Source: JACCYU01 sp050740315
Lineage (GTDB): Bacteria; Pseudomonadota; Gammaproteobacteria; JACCYU01
Assembly: GCA_050740315.1 (NCBI GenBank)
Contig: JBOIDC010000005.1
Coordinates: 1-64,000, forward strand
Direction: 5' to 3'
DNA length: 64,000 nt
Positions 7,819 through 16,398 of the stretch are shown piece by piece. The notes below the pieces were generated by a model. It ran no database searches. It was not told the DNA's origin and saw only the letters and a program-made list of their open reading frames with translations. Both the position numbers and the translations under genes were made by a program. Numbering within the stretch: position 1 is the first letter of the stretch; each line of letters opens with the position of its first letter.

Positions 7819-10800
7819 ATGCGCGTCCTGGTCATTCTCGGCATGCACAGAAGCGGCACTTCCGCGGTGGCGCGGGTGTGCAATCTGCTGGGCGCCGAAG
7901 TTGGCGAACATCTGATGCCGCCAAGTGAAGGCAATAACCCTACCGGTTTCTGGGAGCTGGACGAGGTAAGGATTATTCACGACAAGCTGCTGCATTCACT
8001 TGGCTCTTCCTGGGATGCCTCCGCACCGCTGCCGGCGGACTGGCGGAAAAGTCCGCAGATCTCGGTATTCAGAGATCGCCTGACGGAGGTGGTGCGGCGC
8101 GAATTTGGAGACTCGGAATTTGCGTGTCTCAAAGATCCGAGACTGTGTCGGCTGGTTCCGCTGTGGAAAGACATATTCGAAGCGCTGGAGTGGACACCGC
8201 ATTATCTGCTGACGCTGCGTAATCCGCTGGACGTAGCCCGCTCATTGAATGCCCGGGATAAACTGCATCACTGTCAGTCCCATCTGCTGTGGCTGCGACA
8301 TGTTCTCGAAGCCGAAAGATGGACGCGAGGTCAGCGTCGCGCGTTCGTCAGCTATGAGCACTTGATGGCCGACTGGCGCGCGGCGATGACGCCGGCCTGG
8401 CGACAACTCGGACTGGGTGAGTTGACCGTGGACCCTTCGGCCGCGCGCGAAATCGATGCGTTCCTTCAAACGGATCTGCGACATCACTCCAGCAGCCGCG
8501 ACGATCTGGAAAACGACCAACGCCTTATGCTGATCCGCAGGGTCTATGATGATTACGCGTCGACGGTGCGCGATGATGCGTCGAGAGGGTCAGCGGGTTT
8601 CCTCGAGCTGGAAAAAATTCTCACCGAAGCGTCGTTTCTGTTCGAGCCGATCATTGCCGACGAGCGTGGGCAGAAGACGGCGCTGGCGACGCAACTGCAC
8701 TCGGCCAACCTCCGGTTGAATGCCGCAACCGGCGACGTCAACCGGCTGACCCACGAGCTCGCCGCGGCCAATGCGCAAGTCAGGGCGCGCGTGGCGGAGG
8801 TAGCGGAGCGCGACCGCATCATAAACGCCGTGTTGTCTTCGACCAGCTGGCGCGTTACCGCCCCGGTCCGGAGAATCACGACCATCGCACGCGCCTCGCG
8901 CGACCGTGCGCGGGTGAAAACCGCGGATTACCTGCGCCGGCTGTTTAACAGCCTACCGATAAACGACCACCAGAAAGTAAGGCTAAAGTCCTACATCTCC
9001 GCGCGCACCGGACTGATGCAAAAGCTGATGGACAGCAATGACGGGGAATATCGGGACTGGATCGCGCGCTACGACACTCTGAACGAGCCCGACCGAGACG
9101 CCATAAAACAGCACATCGAGCGGCTCGCGCACGTGCCGCTGATCTCGGTCATCATGCCCGTGTTCAACACGCCAGAGCGGTTTTTGCGCGAGGCGATAGA
9201 ATCGGTAACTGGCCAGTTGTACGAACACTGGGAGCTTTGCATCGCGGACGACTGTTCGACCGAGCCTCACGTGTCGAAGGTTATTCGCGAATATCAGCAG
9301 CGGGACCACAGGATCAAGTCGGTTTTTCGCGAATGTAATGGCAACATCTCCGCCAGCAGCAACAGCGCGCTGGAGTTGGCTAGCGGCGAGTTCATCGCGC
9401 TCATGGATCACGACGACGTGATCCCGGCGCACGCCTTGTATATGGTGGCGGTCGCCATAAACCGGAATCCCGGCGCCGATGTTATTTATTCGGACGAAGA
9501 TAAAGTTGACGGCAACGGCCGGCGTTATAGGCCGTACTTCAAGTCCGACTGGAATCCGGATCTGTTCTATGCCCAGAATATGGTCAACCATCTGGGGGTT
9601 TACCGGACGTCGCTGGTCGAGGCGGTGTCGGGCTTTCGCGAAGGTTTCGAAGGCAGCCAGGATTACGACCTGATGTTACGGATCCTCGAGCGGACGTCGC
9701 CGGACAGGATCGTCCACGTCCCGCACGTGCTCTACCACTGGCGAACGGCGTCGTCGCTGAATTCGTTTTCGCGTAAGGAACTACCGCGCGCACTGTCGTC
9801 CGCGCAGCGCGCATTGCAAGCGCACTTCGACCGGATCGGGGTCGAGGCGGCGGTGCAACCGGCGCCCGGCGCGAGTCATTATCAGCGTGTCAAGCGCCCC
9901 GTGCGCAGCCCCACGCCGCTGGTGTCTATCATTATCCCCACCCGCGACAAGGTGGACCTGCTGCGGCAGTGCGTCGAGGGTTTGTTAACCAGAACGCACT
10001 ACACCGCGTTTGAGGTGATCATCGTCGATAATGACAGCGTCGAGCCCAAAACGCTTGCTTATCTGCGCGCGATACAAAGCGATCCGCGCGTGCGCGTGCT
10101 TGCCTACGACGAGGAATTCAACTATTCGGCGATCAATAATTTTGCCATCCGCCAGGCCAAAGGCGAGCTGGTGTGCCTGCTGAACAACGATATCGTCGTC
10201 ATCAACGAAGAGTGGCTGAGCGAACTCGTCAGCCACGCCGTGCGGCCGGAGGTCGGCGCGGCGGGAGCGATGCTCTACTATCCTGACGATACCATTCAGC
10301 ATGCCGGCATTGTCGTGGGTGTCGGCGGGGTCGCTGGTCACAGTCACAAGCTGTTCCGGCGTGGCGATCCGGGTTATTTCGGACGTCTGTCGCTGGCGCA
10401 CAACGTCAGCGGTGTGACCGGCGCCTGCCTGCTCGCACGGCGCGCGGTGCTGGACGAGTGCGGCGGACTGGACGCAGAAAATCTCAAGGTGGCGTTCAAT
10501 GACGTCGACCTGTGCCTGAAACTTCGCGAACGAGGCTATCTGATCGTGTGGACGCCGCACGCCGAACTTTATCATCTGGAATCGGCTTCCCGCGGTTCGG
10601 ACAACGTGCCCGAGACAGTCGACCGCTTTAACCGCGAGCAGGTATGGATGAAGCAGCGCTGGGGCGAGAGCCTTGCGAACGATCCGTATTACAATCCCAA
10701 TCTCACGCTTGAAAAAAGCGATTTCTCGCTCGCGTTTCCGCCGCGTGTCGGCAAGCCCTGGCGCGATATGTCCGCCTTTTCAGAGGATAACGCCGGAACA

Positions 10801-10869
10801 CGTGCGCAGGCAGCGACGCAAGGCCCTGGAAACAAATATGTCGAACACGAATTGCGCGACGAGTTTTGA
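7819..10869 (+). CDS. Fusion protein: sulfotransferase + two GT2 glycosyltransferase domains
   Basis: This 1016-residue multidomain enzyme probably both sulfates and glycosylates the exported polysaccharide. Residues 1-270 look like a PAPS-dependent sulfotransferase: a 5'-phosphosulfate loop GMHRSGTSAVARV at 8-20, then CLKDPRL and a 3'-phosphate-type segment TLRNPLDVARSL. Residues about 280-350 are Ala/Leu/Glu-rich and may form a coiled coil. A first GT2 domain begins near 440 (VPLISVIMPVFN) with the acidic motif MDHDDV near 530. A second begins near 700 (PLVSIIIPTRD) with LLNNDIVV near 788 and a C-terminal FNDVDLCLKLRERGY. Start chosen at the ATG that opens the sulfotransferase motif; an upstream in-frame start would overlap the ATPase gene. 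Acceptor and donor sugars cannot be read from sequence. Confidence 0.88.
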   Translation: MRVLVILGMHRSGTSAVARVCNLLGAEVGEHLMPPSEGNNPTGFWELDEVRIIHDKLLHSLGSSWDASAPLPADWRKSPQISVFRDRLTEVVRREFGDSEFACLKDPRLCRLVPLWKDIFEALEWTPHYLLTLRNPLDVARSLNARDKLHHCQSHLLWLRHVLEAERWTRGQRRAFVSYEHLMADWRAAMTPAWRQLGLGELTVDPSAAREIDAFLQTDLRHHSSSRDDLENDQRLMLIRRVYDDYASTVRDDASRGSAGFLELEKILTEASFLFEPIIADERGQKTALATQLHSANLRLNAATGDVNRLTHELAAANAQVRARVAEVAERDRIINAVLSSTSWRVTAPVRRITTIARASRDRARVKTADYLRRLFNSLPINDHQKVRLKSYISARTGLMQKLMDSNDGEYRDWIARYDTLNEPDRDAIKQHIERLAHVPLISVIMPVFNTPERFLREAIESVTGQLYEHWELCIADDCSTEPHVSKVIREYQQRDHRIKSVFRECNGNISASSNSALELASGEFIALMDHDDVIPAHALYMVAVAINRNPGADVIYSDEDKVDGNGRRYRPYFKSDWNPDLFYAQNMVNHLGVYRTSLVEAVSGFREGFEGSQDYDLMLRILERTSPDRIVHVPHVLYHWRTASSLNSFSRKELPRALSSAQRALQAHFDRIGVEAAVQPAPGASHYQRVKRPVRSPTPLVSIIIPTRDKVDLLRQCVEGLLTRTHYTAFEVIIVDNDSVEPKTLAYLRAIQSDPRVRVLAYDEEFNYSAINNFAIRQAKGELVCLLNNDIVVINEEWLSELVSHAVRPEVGAAGAMLYYPDDTIQHAGIVVGVGGVAGHSHKLFRRGDPGYFGRLSLAHNVSGVTGACLLARRAVLDECGGLDAENLKVAFNDVDLCLKLRERGYLIVWTPHAELYHLESASRGSDNVPETVDRFNREQVWMKQRWGESLANDPYYNPNLTLEKSDFSLAFPPRVGKPWRDMSAFSEDNAGTRAQAATQGPGNKYVEHELRDEF

Positions 10870-10909
10870 CCGGTGTTTGTGCAGGATTGCGAGAGAAAAC
10901 ATCGGTGAC

Positions 10910-10921
10910 ATTGACGTCAAT
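10910..10921. promoter_or_regulatory. 12-base perfect palindrome upstream of a sulfotransferase gene
   Basis: ATTGACGTCAAT is a perfect inverted repeat 14 bases before the ATG at 10936. It could be an operator for a dimeric regulator or chance; no matching second copy was noticed in the window. Confidence 0.25.
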
Positions 10922-10935
10922 AATATGGAAAAAAC

Positions 10936-11748
10936 ATGAACATTCTGGTTATCGGTAAAGGCAAGACAGGTACGACCATCATATCCAAGTCGATACAGCT
11001 TTCGATTCCTGATTCGCTTTATTATCTGGAACCCAAACGGATCGGGTTCTTTCTGAACAGGGATCACCTGAACCGCGCCAACGTCGTAAAAATCATCTAC
11101 GAGCACTGGGACAAGACGCCATACTTGCGCGATGCCATCGTCCACAACGAGCTGACGTTCAAGTTCGACAAGATTGTGGCGATCGTGCGTGACCTTCGTG
11201 ACGAGGCCATAAGCCGGCTCTTTTATATCGCTCACCCGCTAGCACAGCGCGGTGTTAACGATAAGGACATGGCGCGATGGCTTGAGGTGTTGAAAGCCAA
11301 AGAACGGGATCCGAATAGCGTCTCGTTCATGGATCTGATGAACAATCTCAACGGAATCTTCGGCACGAAGGTGACGCCACGCGCGCCCAGGGACGAGCAG
11401 TATCTGGATTTTCTGGACAGACATGCCGCCAAACTGCGCGTGGTCAAATATGAAGATTTTATAGAAGACCACCTGGATGATCTGGAATCGTACCTGGGTT
11501 TTGAGGTGTCGGATAATCGGCATGTCGGCGAGTACCATTGGACCCGACGCACCGCCGCCGCCAACAACTGGAAGCGGTTTTTTACCCATACTGACGTGAA
11601 CAGATTGCGTGACCTGTATGATCCCTTGCTCAGCCGCTGGGACTACACAGACTGGTCGCTGGATCAGAATCCCGTGGTGAAACCGGCAGAGTGCTCCCGA
11701 TACGTTGAGCGCATCGTCGCGGGCGTGCGCGCCGCCGCGCGAGCCTGA
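10936..11748 (+). CDS. Putative sulfotransferase
   Basis: The 270-residue protein begins with a beta strand and P-loop-like MNILVIGKGKTGTTIISK, which fits the 5'-phosphosulfate-binding loop of PAPS-dependent sulfotransferases. About 70 residues later, IVAIVRDLRDEAISRLFY matches the 3'-phosphate-binding segment (Arg and Ser eight residues apart). VVKYEDFIEDHLDDLESYLGF is the acceptor-side strand and helix common in these enzymes. The gene has more AT-rich stretches than its neighbours and a separate leader, suggesting separate acquisition. The acceptor is unknown. It is less canonical than the other sulfotransferases here, and another P-loop family cannot be excluded. Confidence 0.7.
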   Translation: MNILVIGKGKTGTTIISKSIQLSIPDSLYYLEPKRIGFFLNRDHLNRANVVKIIYEHWDKTPYLRDAIVHNELTFKFDKIVAIVRDLRDEAISRLFYIAHPLAQRGVNDKDMARWLEVLKAKERDPNSVSFMDLMNNLNGIFGTKVTPRAPRDEQYLDFLDRHAAKLRVVKYEDFIEDHLDDLESYLGFEVSDNRHVGEYHWTRRTAAANNWKRFFTHTDVNRLRDLYDPLLSRWDYTDWSLDQNPVVKPAECSRYVERIVAGVRAAARA

Positions 11749-11829
11749 ATCATCCACCGGCGATGCGCGGCCCGTACGTAATATCGGGACCCGCGGCGTG
11801 CCGGCGATTGACGTTTCGAATGGAAATTA

Positions 11830-12585
11830 ATGGAGGCTAAAGTGTGGCATAGAATTCGGAGCCTGCTTGCTAGAGACGGCGGCGGGTCGGCTAGTGACGT
11901 CGTGGGCGGGGCCGGCATTGCGCAGGAGTTTGAAAAGCGTCAGCCGTGGGTTACGAAGTTCTCGATCGACGGCGTAACGTACGGTGGCGCATTCGACGCG
12001 ATGAACGATGCGCGGCTGACGCAGTTTCATGCACATTTCCCTGACGTCAAAACGATACTCGAGCTGGGTTCGCTGGAAGGCGGCCACAGCTTCGGGCTCG
12101 CGAGCCATTCGAATGTGGAGCGTATCGTTGCGCTGGAAGGCCGGTCGTTCAACATAGAACGCGCGCGGTTCGTCCAGAAATTGCTCGGCGTGGACAAGGT
12201 GAAGTTTATCGAGGTCAATCTTGAGGAAACGGACCTCGCTGTTCACGGGCAGTTCGATGCGGTTTTCTGCGCGGGTCTGCTGTATCACCTGCCGGAGCCG
12301 TGGAAACTGATTGCCCAGTGTGCCCGCGTCGGCCCCGGCCTTTTTATCTGGACGCATTATGCCGCCGACAATAATACGGTCGAAGTCAACGGATACCAGG
12401 GGAAGTGGTATCAGGAGAGCGGCCTGCGCGATCCGCTTAGCGGCATGTCCAAGGAATCGTTCTGGCCGACCTTGACGTCGCTGAAGGCTATGTTGACGCA
12501 GAAAGGGTTCGGGAACGTGCACGTGATCGAGGACGATCCAAAACATCCGCATGGGCCTGCGGTGACGCTGGCGGCGAAAAGATAA
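11830..12585 (+). CDS. Class I SAM-dependent methyltransferase
   Basis: The 251-residue protein has the SAM-binding motif I TILELGSLEGGHSF near residue 75, an acidic end of strand 2 (IVALEGR), and motif IV/post-IV FDAVFCAGLLYHLPEP, a typical Rossmann methyltransferase pattern. It lies between sulfotransferase genes in the polysaccharide locus, so an O-methylation or chain-capping role on a glycan is the natural inference. A lipid or small-molecule substrate cannot be excluded. No methyl acceptor can be assigned from sequence. Confidence 0.8.
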   Translation: MEAKVWHRIRSLLARDGGGSASDVVGGAGIAQEFEKRQPWVTKFSIDGVTYGGAFDAMNDARLTQFHAHFPDVKTILELGSLEGGHSFGLASHSNVERIVALEGRSFNIERARFVQKLLGVDKVKFIEVNLEETDLAVHGQFDAVFCAGLLYHLPEPWKLIAQCARVGPGLFIWTHYAADNNTVEVNGYQGKWYQESGLRDPLSGMSKESFWPTLTSLKAMLTQKGFGNVHVIEDDPKHPHGPAVTLAAKR

Positions 12586-12675
12586 ATGTGTCCTTTTTTA
12601 CTTGCGTTCATCGCGACTGGGAATGCCGCCGCCCGTGCGTAAAGAATTCACTCAGGCGGAGGACGGAGACACGAT

Positions 12676-13455
12676 ATGGATCTAAGTGTAATAGTCGGCA
12701 CACGTCCGCCGCCGATCATCGATTCGCGCAACAAGCTCATTCTAATCTGGAGCGCAAAGGCCGGGTGCACCTTCGCGGTCAAGTGGATGTTTCTCCACAT
12801 GGGTGTTTTCGAGGAGGCGTTCCCGCGCGTGCACAAGTATCGCGTCGAGAAGTTGTATCCCAGTAAAGAGCACAGGGCCGCCGTTGAGGATTTCGTGGGT
12901 GCGCCCGACGCCTATCGCGCAGTCAAATTCGCAAGATCGCCGTTCAAGCGAGCGGTCAGTTCGTACATACAGGCAGCACGGTTCGGGTACGAAGATGCCG
13001 GAATCAGCAAGTTCCTCGGGCGCAAGGTGGACGCAACAAGCCGCTTTTCGTTCAGAGAGTTTCTGCGCTATCTCGAAACCGTAGATCTGACCAAGTGCAA
13101 TATTCACCATCAACTACAAGCGCATGCGCTGGAGCGTCGATGCATGCTGGCGTCGACGTTTCTGGTCAACCTGGACCATTCCCTGCAAACGCTTCCGAAG
13201 CTCGAGTCTTTCCTGGGGCTAGCGCAAAGTGATCCGCGGCGTTTCCGGGAATCACACCATCACACCCGCAAGCCGCAAGATCCGGTCAATGGTTTTAACG
13301 GGGATACGCTTTTCGACATCTTTAATAAGGCCGCGCCTGAGATGCCGGAATATCGCAGCTTTTATGACGCCGACCTGGAAGCCATCGTAATCCGCCTATA
13401 CGCGCAAGATTTTCTGCGTTATGGATTTAGCGCCTCACTGAATGCGACTTCGTAG
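12676..13455 (+). CDS. Sulfotransferase family 2-like protein, copy A
   Basis: The 259-residue protein carries LILIWSAKAGCTFAVKWMF near residue 22, a variant 5'-phosphosulfate loop of the carbohydrate sulfotransferase (Sulfotransfer_2) type. AVKFARSPFKRAVSSYI near residue 80 is a clear 3'-phosphate-binding motif (Arg and Ser). ESHHHTRKPQDP is a conserved His-rich segment of this bacterial subgroup. It is a close paralogue of the next gene across its whole length, so the pair looks like a tandem duplication. A GGACGGAG ribosome-binding site precedes the ATG. Confidence 0.85.
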   Translation: MDLSVIVGTRPPPIIDSRNKLILIWSAKAGCTFAVKWMFLHMGVFEEAFPRVHKYRVEKLYPSKEHRAAVEDFVGAPDAYRAVKFARSPFKRAVSSYIQAARFGYEDAGISKFLGRKVDATSRFSFREFLRYLETVDLTKCNIHHQLQAHALERRCMLASTFLVNLDHSLQTLPKLESFLGLAQSDPRRFRESHHHTRKPQDPVNGFNGDTLFDIFNKAAPEMPEYRSFYDADLEAIVIRLYAQDFLRYGFSASLNATS

Positions 13456-13562
13456 AGAACAATGCGATCTGTCATGCGTTTTGTGTTGATGCTGTATCAG
13501 ATAGCCGTAACTGGATTTCGACGCGCGCCAAACAGATGGCGATACGGTCTTCGGAACATCAC

Positions 13563-14384
13563 ATGAACCCAGCCAATTCCAAACATGCCGATGAGGGAAG
13601 ACAGCGACTTCTTGAACTGTTGTCGACTTCCCCTCAGCCGATCGTTGATTCCCAGCACAAGCTGGTGCTTCTCTGGAGCGCCAAGTCGGGCTGTACGTTC
13701 GCCATCAAGTGGATGTTCGATCATATGGGGCTTCTGCAAGAAGCGCTGGCGCACCACAGCTGGATCCATTATTTCCGCACGGACAAGCTCTATAAAAGCG
13801 ATGCGCACCAGGCGTCAATGCAGGATTTTGTCGATACGCCCGAGGCCTACCGGGTGGTGAAGATCGTCAGGAACCCGTTCAAACGGGCTTTGAGCTCATA
13901 CATCCATGCGTCGCAGTGTGGCTATGAAGATGCGCATATGGCGGTGTTTTTAAGCCGTCCCGTCGATATGAATAATCGATACTCGTTTCGGGAATTCGTT
14001 GCCTATCTGGAAACGATCGACCTGAACGCCTGCAACGAGCACCACCGGTTGCAAGCGCATCGTCTCGAGCGGGCCTTCGTGCCGGGTACGCGCTACGTGA
14101 TCGACCTCGATCACTCCATGACATTGCTTCCAAGGCTGGAAGATGCGCTCGGTTTACCACGATCGAAATTGAGCCGCTACCGGAAATCGCATCATCACAC
14201 GCGAACCTCATCGTCCGTCGCCACGGGGTTCAGCGGCGATGCATTGTTGAGCGTAACGAGAGAATCCAAAGACAAACTACCCGCCTACCGTCGCTTCTAC
14301 GATGCGGATCTGGAGCGTCGCGTTTATAATCTGTACGCCGAAGATTTTCTGCTCTACGGTTTCGCCACGACACTCGATACATAA
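13563..14384 (+). CDS. Sulfotransferase family 2-like protein, copy B
   Basis: This 273-residue paralogue of the preceding gene has the same landmarks in the same order: LVLLWSAKSGCTFAIKWMF (5'-phosphosulfate loop), VVKIVRNPFKRALSSYI (3'-phosphate loop), YSFREFVAYLETIDL, and KSHHHTR. It is longer at the N-terminus by about 14 residues. Start taken at the ATG 13563; an in-frame ATG at 13536 would add nine residues. Divergence between the copies is spread over the length, so they may act on different hydroxyls or sugars; that is inference. Confidence 0.85.
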   Translation: MNPANSKHADEGRQRLLELLSTSPQPIVDSQHKLVLLWSAKSGCTFAIKWMFDHMGLLQEALAHHSWIHYFRTDKLYKSDAHQASMQDFVDTPEAYRVVKIVRNPFKRALSSYIHASQCGYEDAHMAVFLSRPVDMNNRYSFREFVAYLETIDLNACNEHHRLQAHRLERAFVPGTRYVIDLDHSMTLLPRLEDALGLPRSKLSRYRKSHHHTRTSSSVATGFSGDALLSVTRESKDKLPAYRRFYDADLERRVYNLYAEDFLLYGFATTLDT

Positions 14385-14409
14385 TGTTTCGCCTGTCAGC
14401 GGTGCGCCT

Positions 14410-15363
14410 ATGGCTTTTGCGTACTCGCATACACACGGCGCTTTCGACGCGCTGAGCGTGGAACGGGCCGGACTGGTGCGGCTGGAAGGGTGGGACAGCA
14501 GCCCGAGGATTCAGGACGTCGAGATCGCTAAATGTTTAGTGGACGACAACGAACTGCCGGTGCTGGAGGCGTTTCGCACCTATCGGCCCGATGTCGCCGC
14601 AGCGACAGGATCGGACAACGCTTTTCTGGGTCTGGCCGTGCTTTACGGAGTGCCCGCGCAGCTGCATGGGGTCGTTCATCGCCTGAAGGTGACGCATCGT
14701 GAAGCGATCGTTTTCGAGCTCAACGACGCATTTCAAACTGAAAATCCGCCGTACAGCAAGCTGTTCGATTCGCCGGATGTTCTGCATCGGGAGAATGTTT
14801 ATGGTTACGGTCCGCCCACGAGCGCCGTGGCCGAGGAGATCAAGCGCTTAGGGCTGATGCTGCCAGGTCCGGTGCTGGATTTTGGCTGCGGCAGCGGCGT
14901 GCTGATCAAACTGCTCCGCGCCCGGAATATCGAGGCGCATGGCATCGAGATAGATCGCAAAGCGGTGTCCGACAGCCTGCTGCCCGAGGTGCGCGAGCAT
15001 ATTCAGCTTTACGACGGCCGATTCCCGCTGCCGTTCGCCGACGGCCAGTTCGAGAGCGTCATCGCATCCGAGGTCATCGAGCATGTCCCCGCGTACGAAG
15101 ATGCGCTGGATGAAATCGCGCGCGTTACCCGGCGCGCTTTCCTGATTACGGTGCCGGACATGAGTTCAGTTCCGCTGTGTCATCACAATCACGTGGTGCC
15201 GTGGCATCTGCTCGAATCGACGCATGTGAATTTTTTTACGCAATCGAGCTTGAGAAAAGTATTGAAGAAACGCTTCACCGACGTGCAGTTCATGCGGATA
15301 TGCCCGACCGTAACCAACGGCTCCAAATGGTTCGGCAGTCTGGCCGCCATCTGTGAGAAATAA
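14410..15363 (+). CDS. SAM-dependent methyltransferase with N-terminal extension
   Basis: The 317-residue protein has a methyltransferase domain in its second half: motif I VLDFGCGSGVLIKLL near residue 157, AHGIEID for strand 2, FESVIASEVIEHVPAYEDAL as motif IV and after, and FLITVPDMSS. The first 140 residues are not a recognised domain. A second methyltransferase in the locus suggests methyl decoration or a terminal methyl cap on the glycan. The ATG at 14410 follows the sulfotransferase stop by 25 bases; a longer in-frame reading would overlap that gene. Confidence 0.8.
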   Translation: MAFAYSHTHGAFDALSVERAGLVRLEGWDSSPRIQDVEIAKCLVDDNELPVLEAFRTYRPDVAAATGSDNAFLGLAVLYGVPAQLHGVVHRLKVTHREAIVFELNDAFQTENPPYSKLFDSPDVLHRENVYGYGPPTSAVAEEIKRLGLMLPGPVLDFGCGSGVLIKLLRARNIEAHGIEIDRKAVSDSLLPEVREHIQLYDGRFPLPFADGQFESVIASEVIEHVPAYEDALDEIARVTRRAFLITVPDMSSVPLCHHNHVVPWHLLESTHVNFFTQSSLRKVLKKRFTDVQFMRICPTVTNGSKWFGSLAAICEK

Positions 15364-15396
15364 TTTCGATGCTGGCGAGCCCAGCCCCGGTCGGGC

Positions 15397-16356
15397 GTGA
15401 TTCATCATGGTGCCGTCGCGGCCGTGGTGGTGAACTGGAACGGCGGCGAAAACCTGCGTCGCAGTGTGGACAGCCTGCTTGCACAAACGCGACGGCCCGC
15501 GCGCATTCTGGTTATGGACAACGCCAGCAGCGACAACTCGCTCGACGCGCTGACGGACCTCGGTGACGCGATTGAGATTCATCGGCTGGATCGCAATACA
15601 GGTTTCGCGGCCGCGAACAACCTTGCGATCCGGAAAGTGTCCGACTGCGAGTGGGTGGCGCTGCTCAATCCCGACGCGTTCGCCGAACCCGACTGGCTGG
15701 CGCAATTGCTGGCTGCCGCGGTCACGCACCCGGAATTCTCCTTTTTTGCTACGCGCATGCTCAATCATGCTGACCCTGACGTCCTTGATGGCGCGGGCGA
15801 CGGCTATCATTTCAGCGGATGGCCCGGCCGACGCGGACACGGGCTCAAGGCTGCGGGACGTTATCTGAAGCTGGAAGAAGTGTTTGCGCCATGTGCGGCG
15901 GCCGCCTTGTATCGGCGGGAGGCCGTCATGACGGCGGGCGGATTCGATGAAGCCTTCTTCTGCTACATCGAAGACGTCGACCTCGGTTTCCGGCTACGGC
16001 TGTGCGGCCACCGCTGCCTGTACGTGCCGACGGCAGTGGTTCGTCACGTCGGTGCGGGCACGACCGGCAAGGGCAGCGACGCAGCGATCTACTACGGCCA
16101 CCGCAACCTCGTGTGGAGCTTCTTCAAGAACATGCCACTGCCGTTGCTTGCGGTGCTTTTACTCCCGCATCTGCTGATGAATATCGTCGCCGTGGCGTGG
16201 TTCGTCGCGCGCGGCAGGGGCAGGATCATACTTGCAGCCAAGCGCGATGCAATCGTCGGTTTCAGGCGCATATTGAAACAGCGTGATAGGGCCGCCCATC
16301 GCAAACGGTTGGGAACAGCAATCGCTGCAACGCTATCATTTTGGCCTTATCGTTAG
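15397..16356 (+). CDS. GT2 family glycosyltransferase (rhamnosyltransferase-like)
   Basis: The 319-residue cytoplasmic or membrane-associated glycosyltransferase starts with AAVVVNWNGGENLRRSVDSLL, has VMDNASSDNSL, the donor-metal segment LLNPDAFAEPDWL, and the CYIEDVDLGFRLRLCGH motif found in RfbF/WbbL-type rhamnosyltransferases. A hydrophobic stretch near residue 250 suggests membrane association. With RmlABCD encoded upstream, dTDP-rhamnose is a plausible donor. The start is a GTG at 15397. The stop codon lies inside a small inverted repeat (16347-16362). Confidence 0.87.
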   Translation: MIHHGAVAAVVVNWNGGENLRRSVDSLLAQTRRPARILVMDNASSDNSLDALTDLGDAIEIHRLDRNTGFAAANNLAIRKVSDCEWVALLNPDAFAEPDWLAQLLAAAVTHPEFSFFATRMLNHADPDVLDGAGDGYHFSGWPGRRGHGLKAAGRYLKLEEVFAPCAAAALYRREAVMTAGGFDEAFFCYIEDVDLGFRLRLCGHRCLYVPTAVVRHVGAGTTGKGSDAAIYYGHRNLVWSFFKNMPLPLLAVLLLPHLLMNIVAVAWFVARGRGRIILAAKRDAIVGFRRILKQRDRAAHRKRLGTAIAATLSFWPYR

Positions 16357-16362
16357 CGATAA
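16347..16362. repeat. Inverted repeat across a stop codon
   Basis: TTATCG, four bases, CGATAA: a 6-bp stem that includes the TAG stop of the upstream glycosyltransferase. No T run follows, so it is not a classical terminator. Confidence 0.3.
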
Positions 16363-16398
16363 TGGGCAGCATAAGCCTTATTGGCTATAAAGGAGTAA

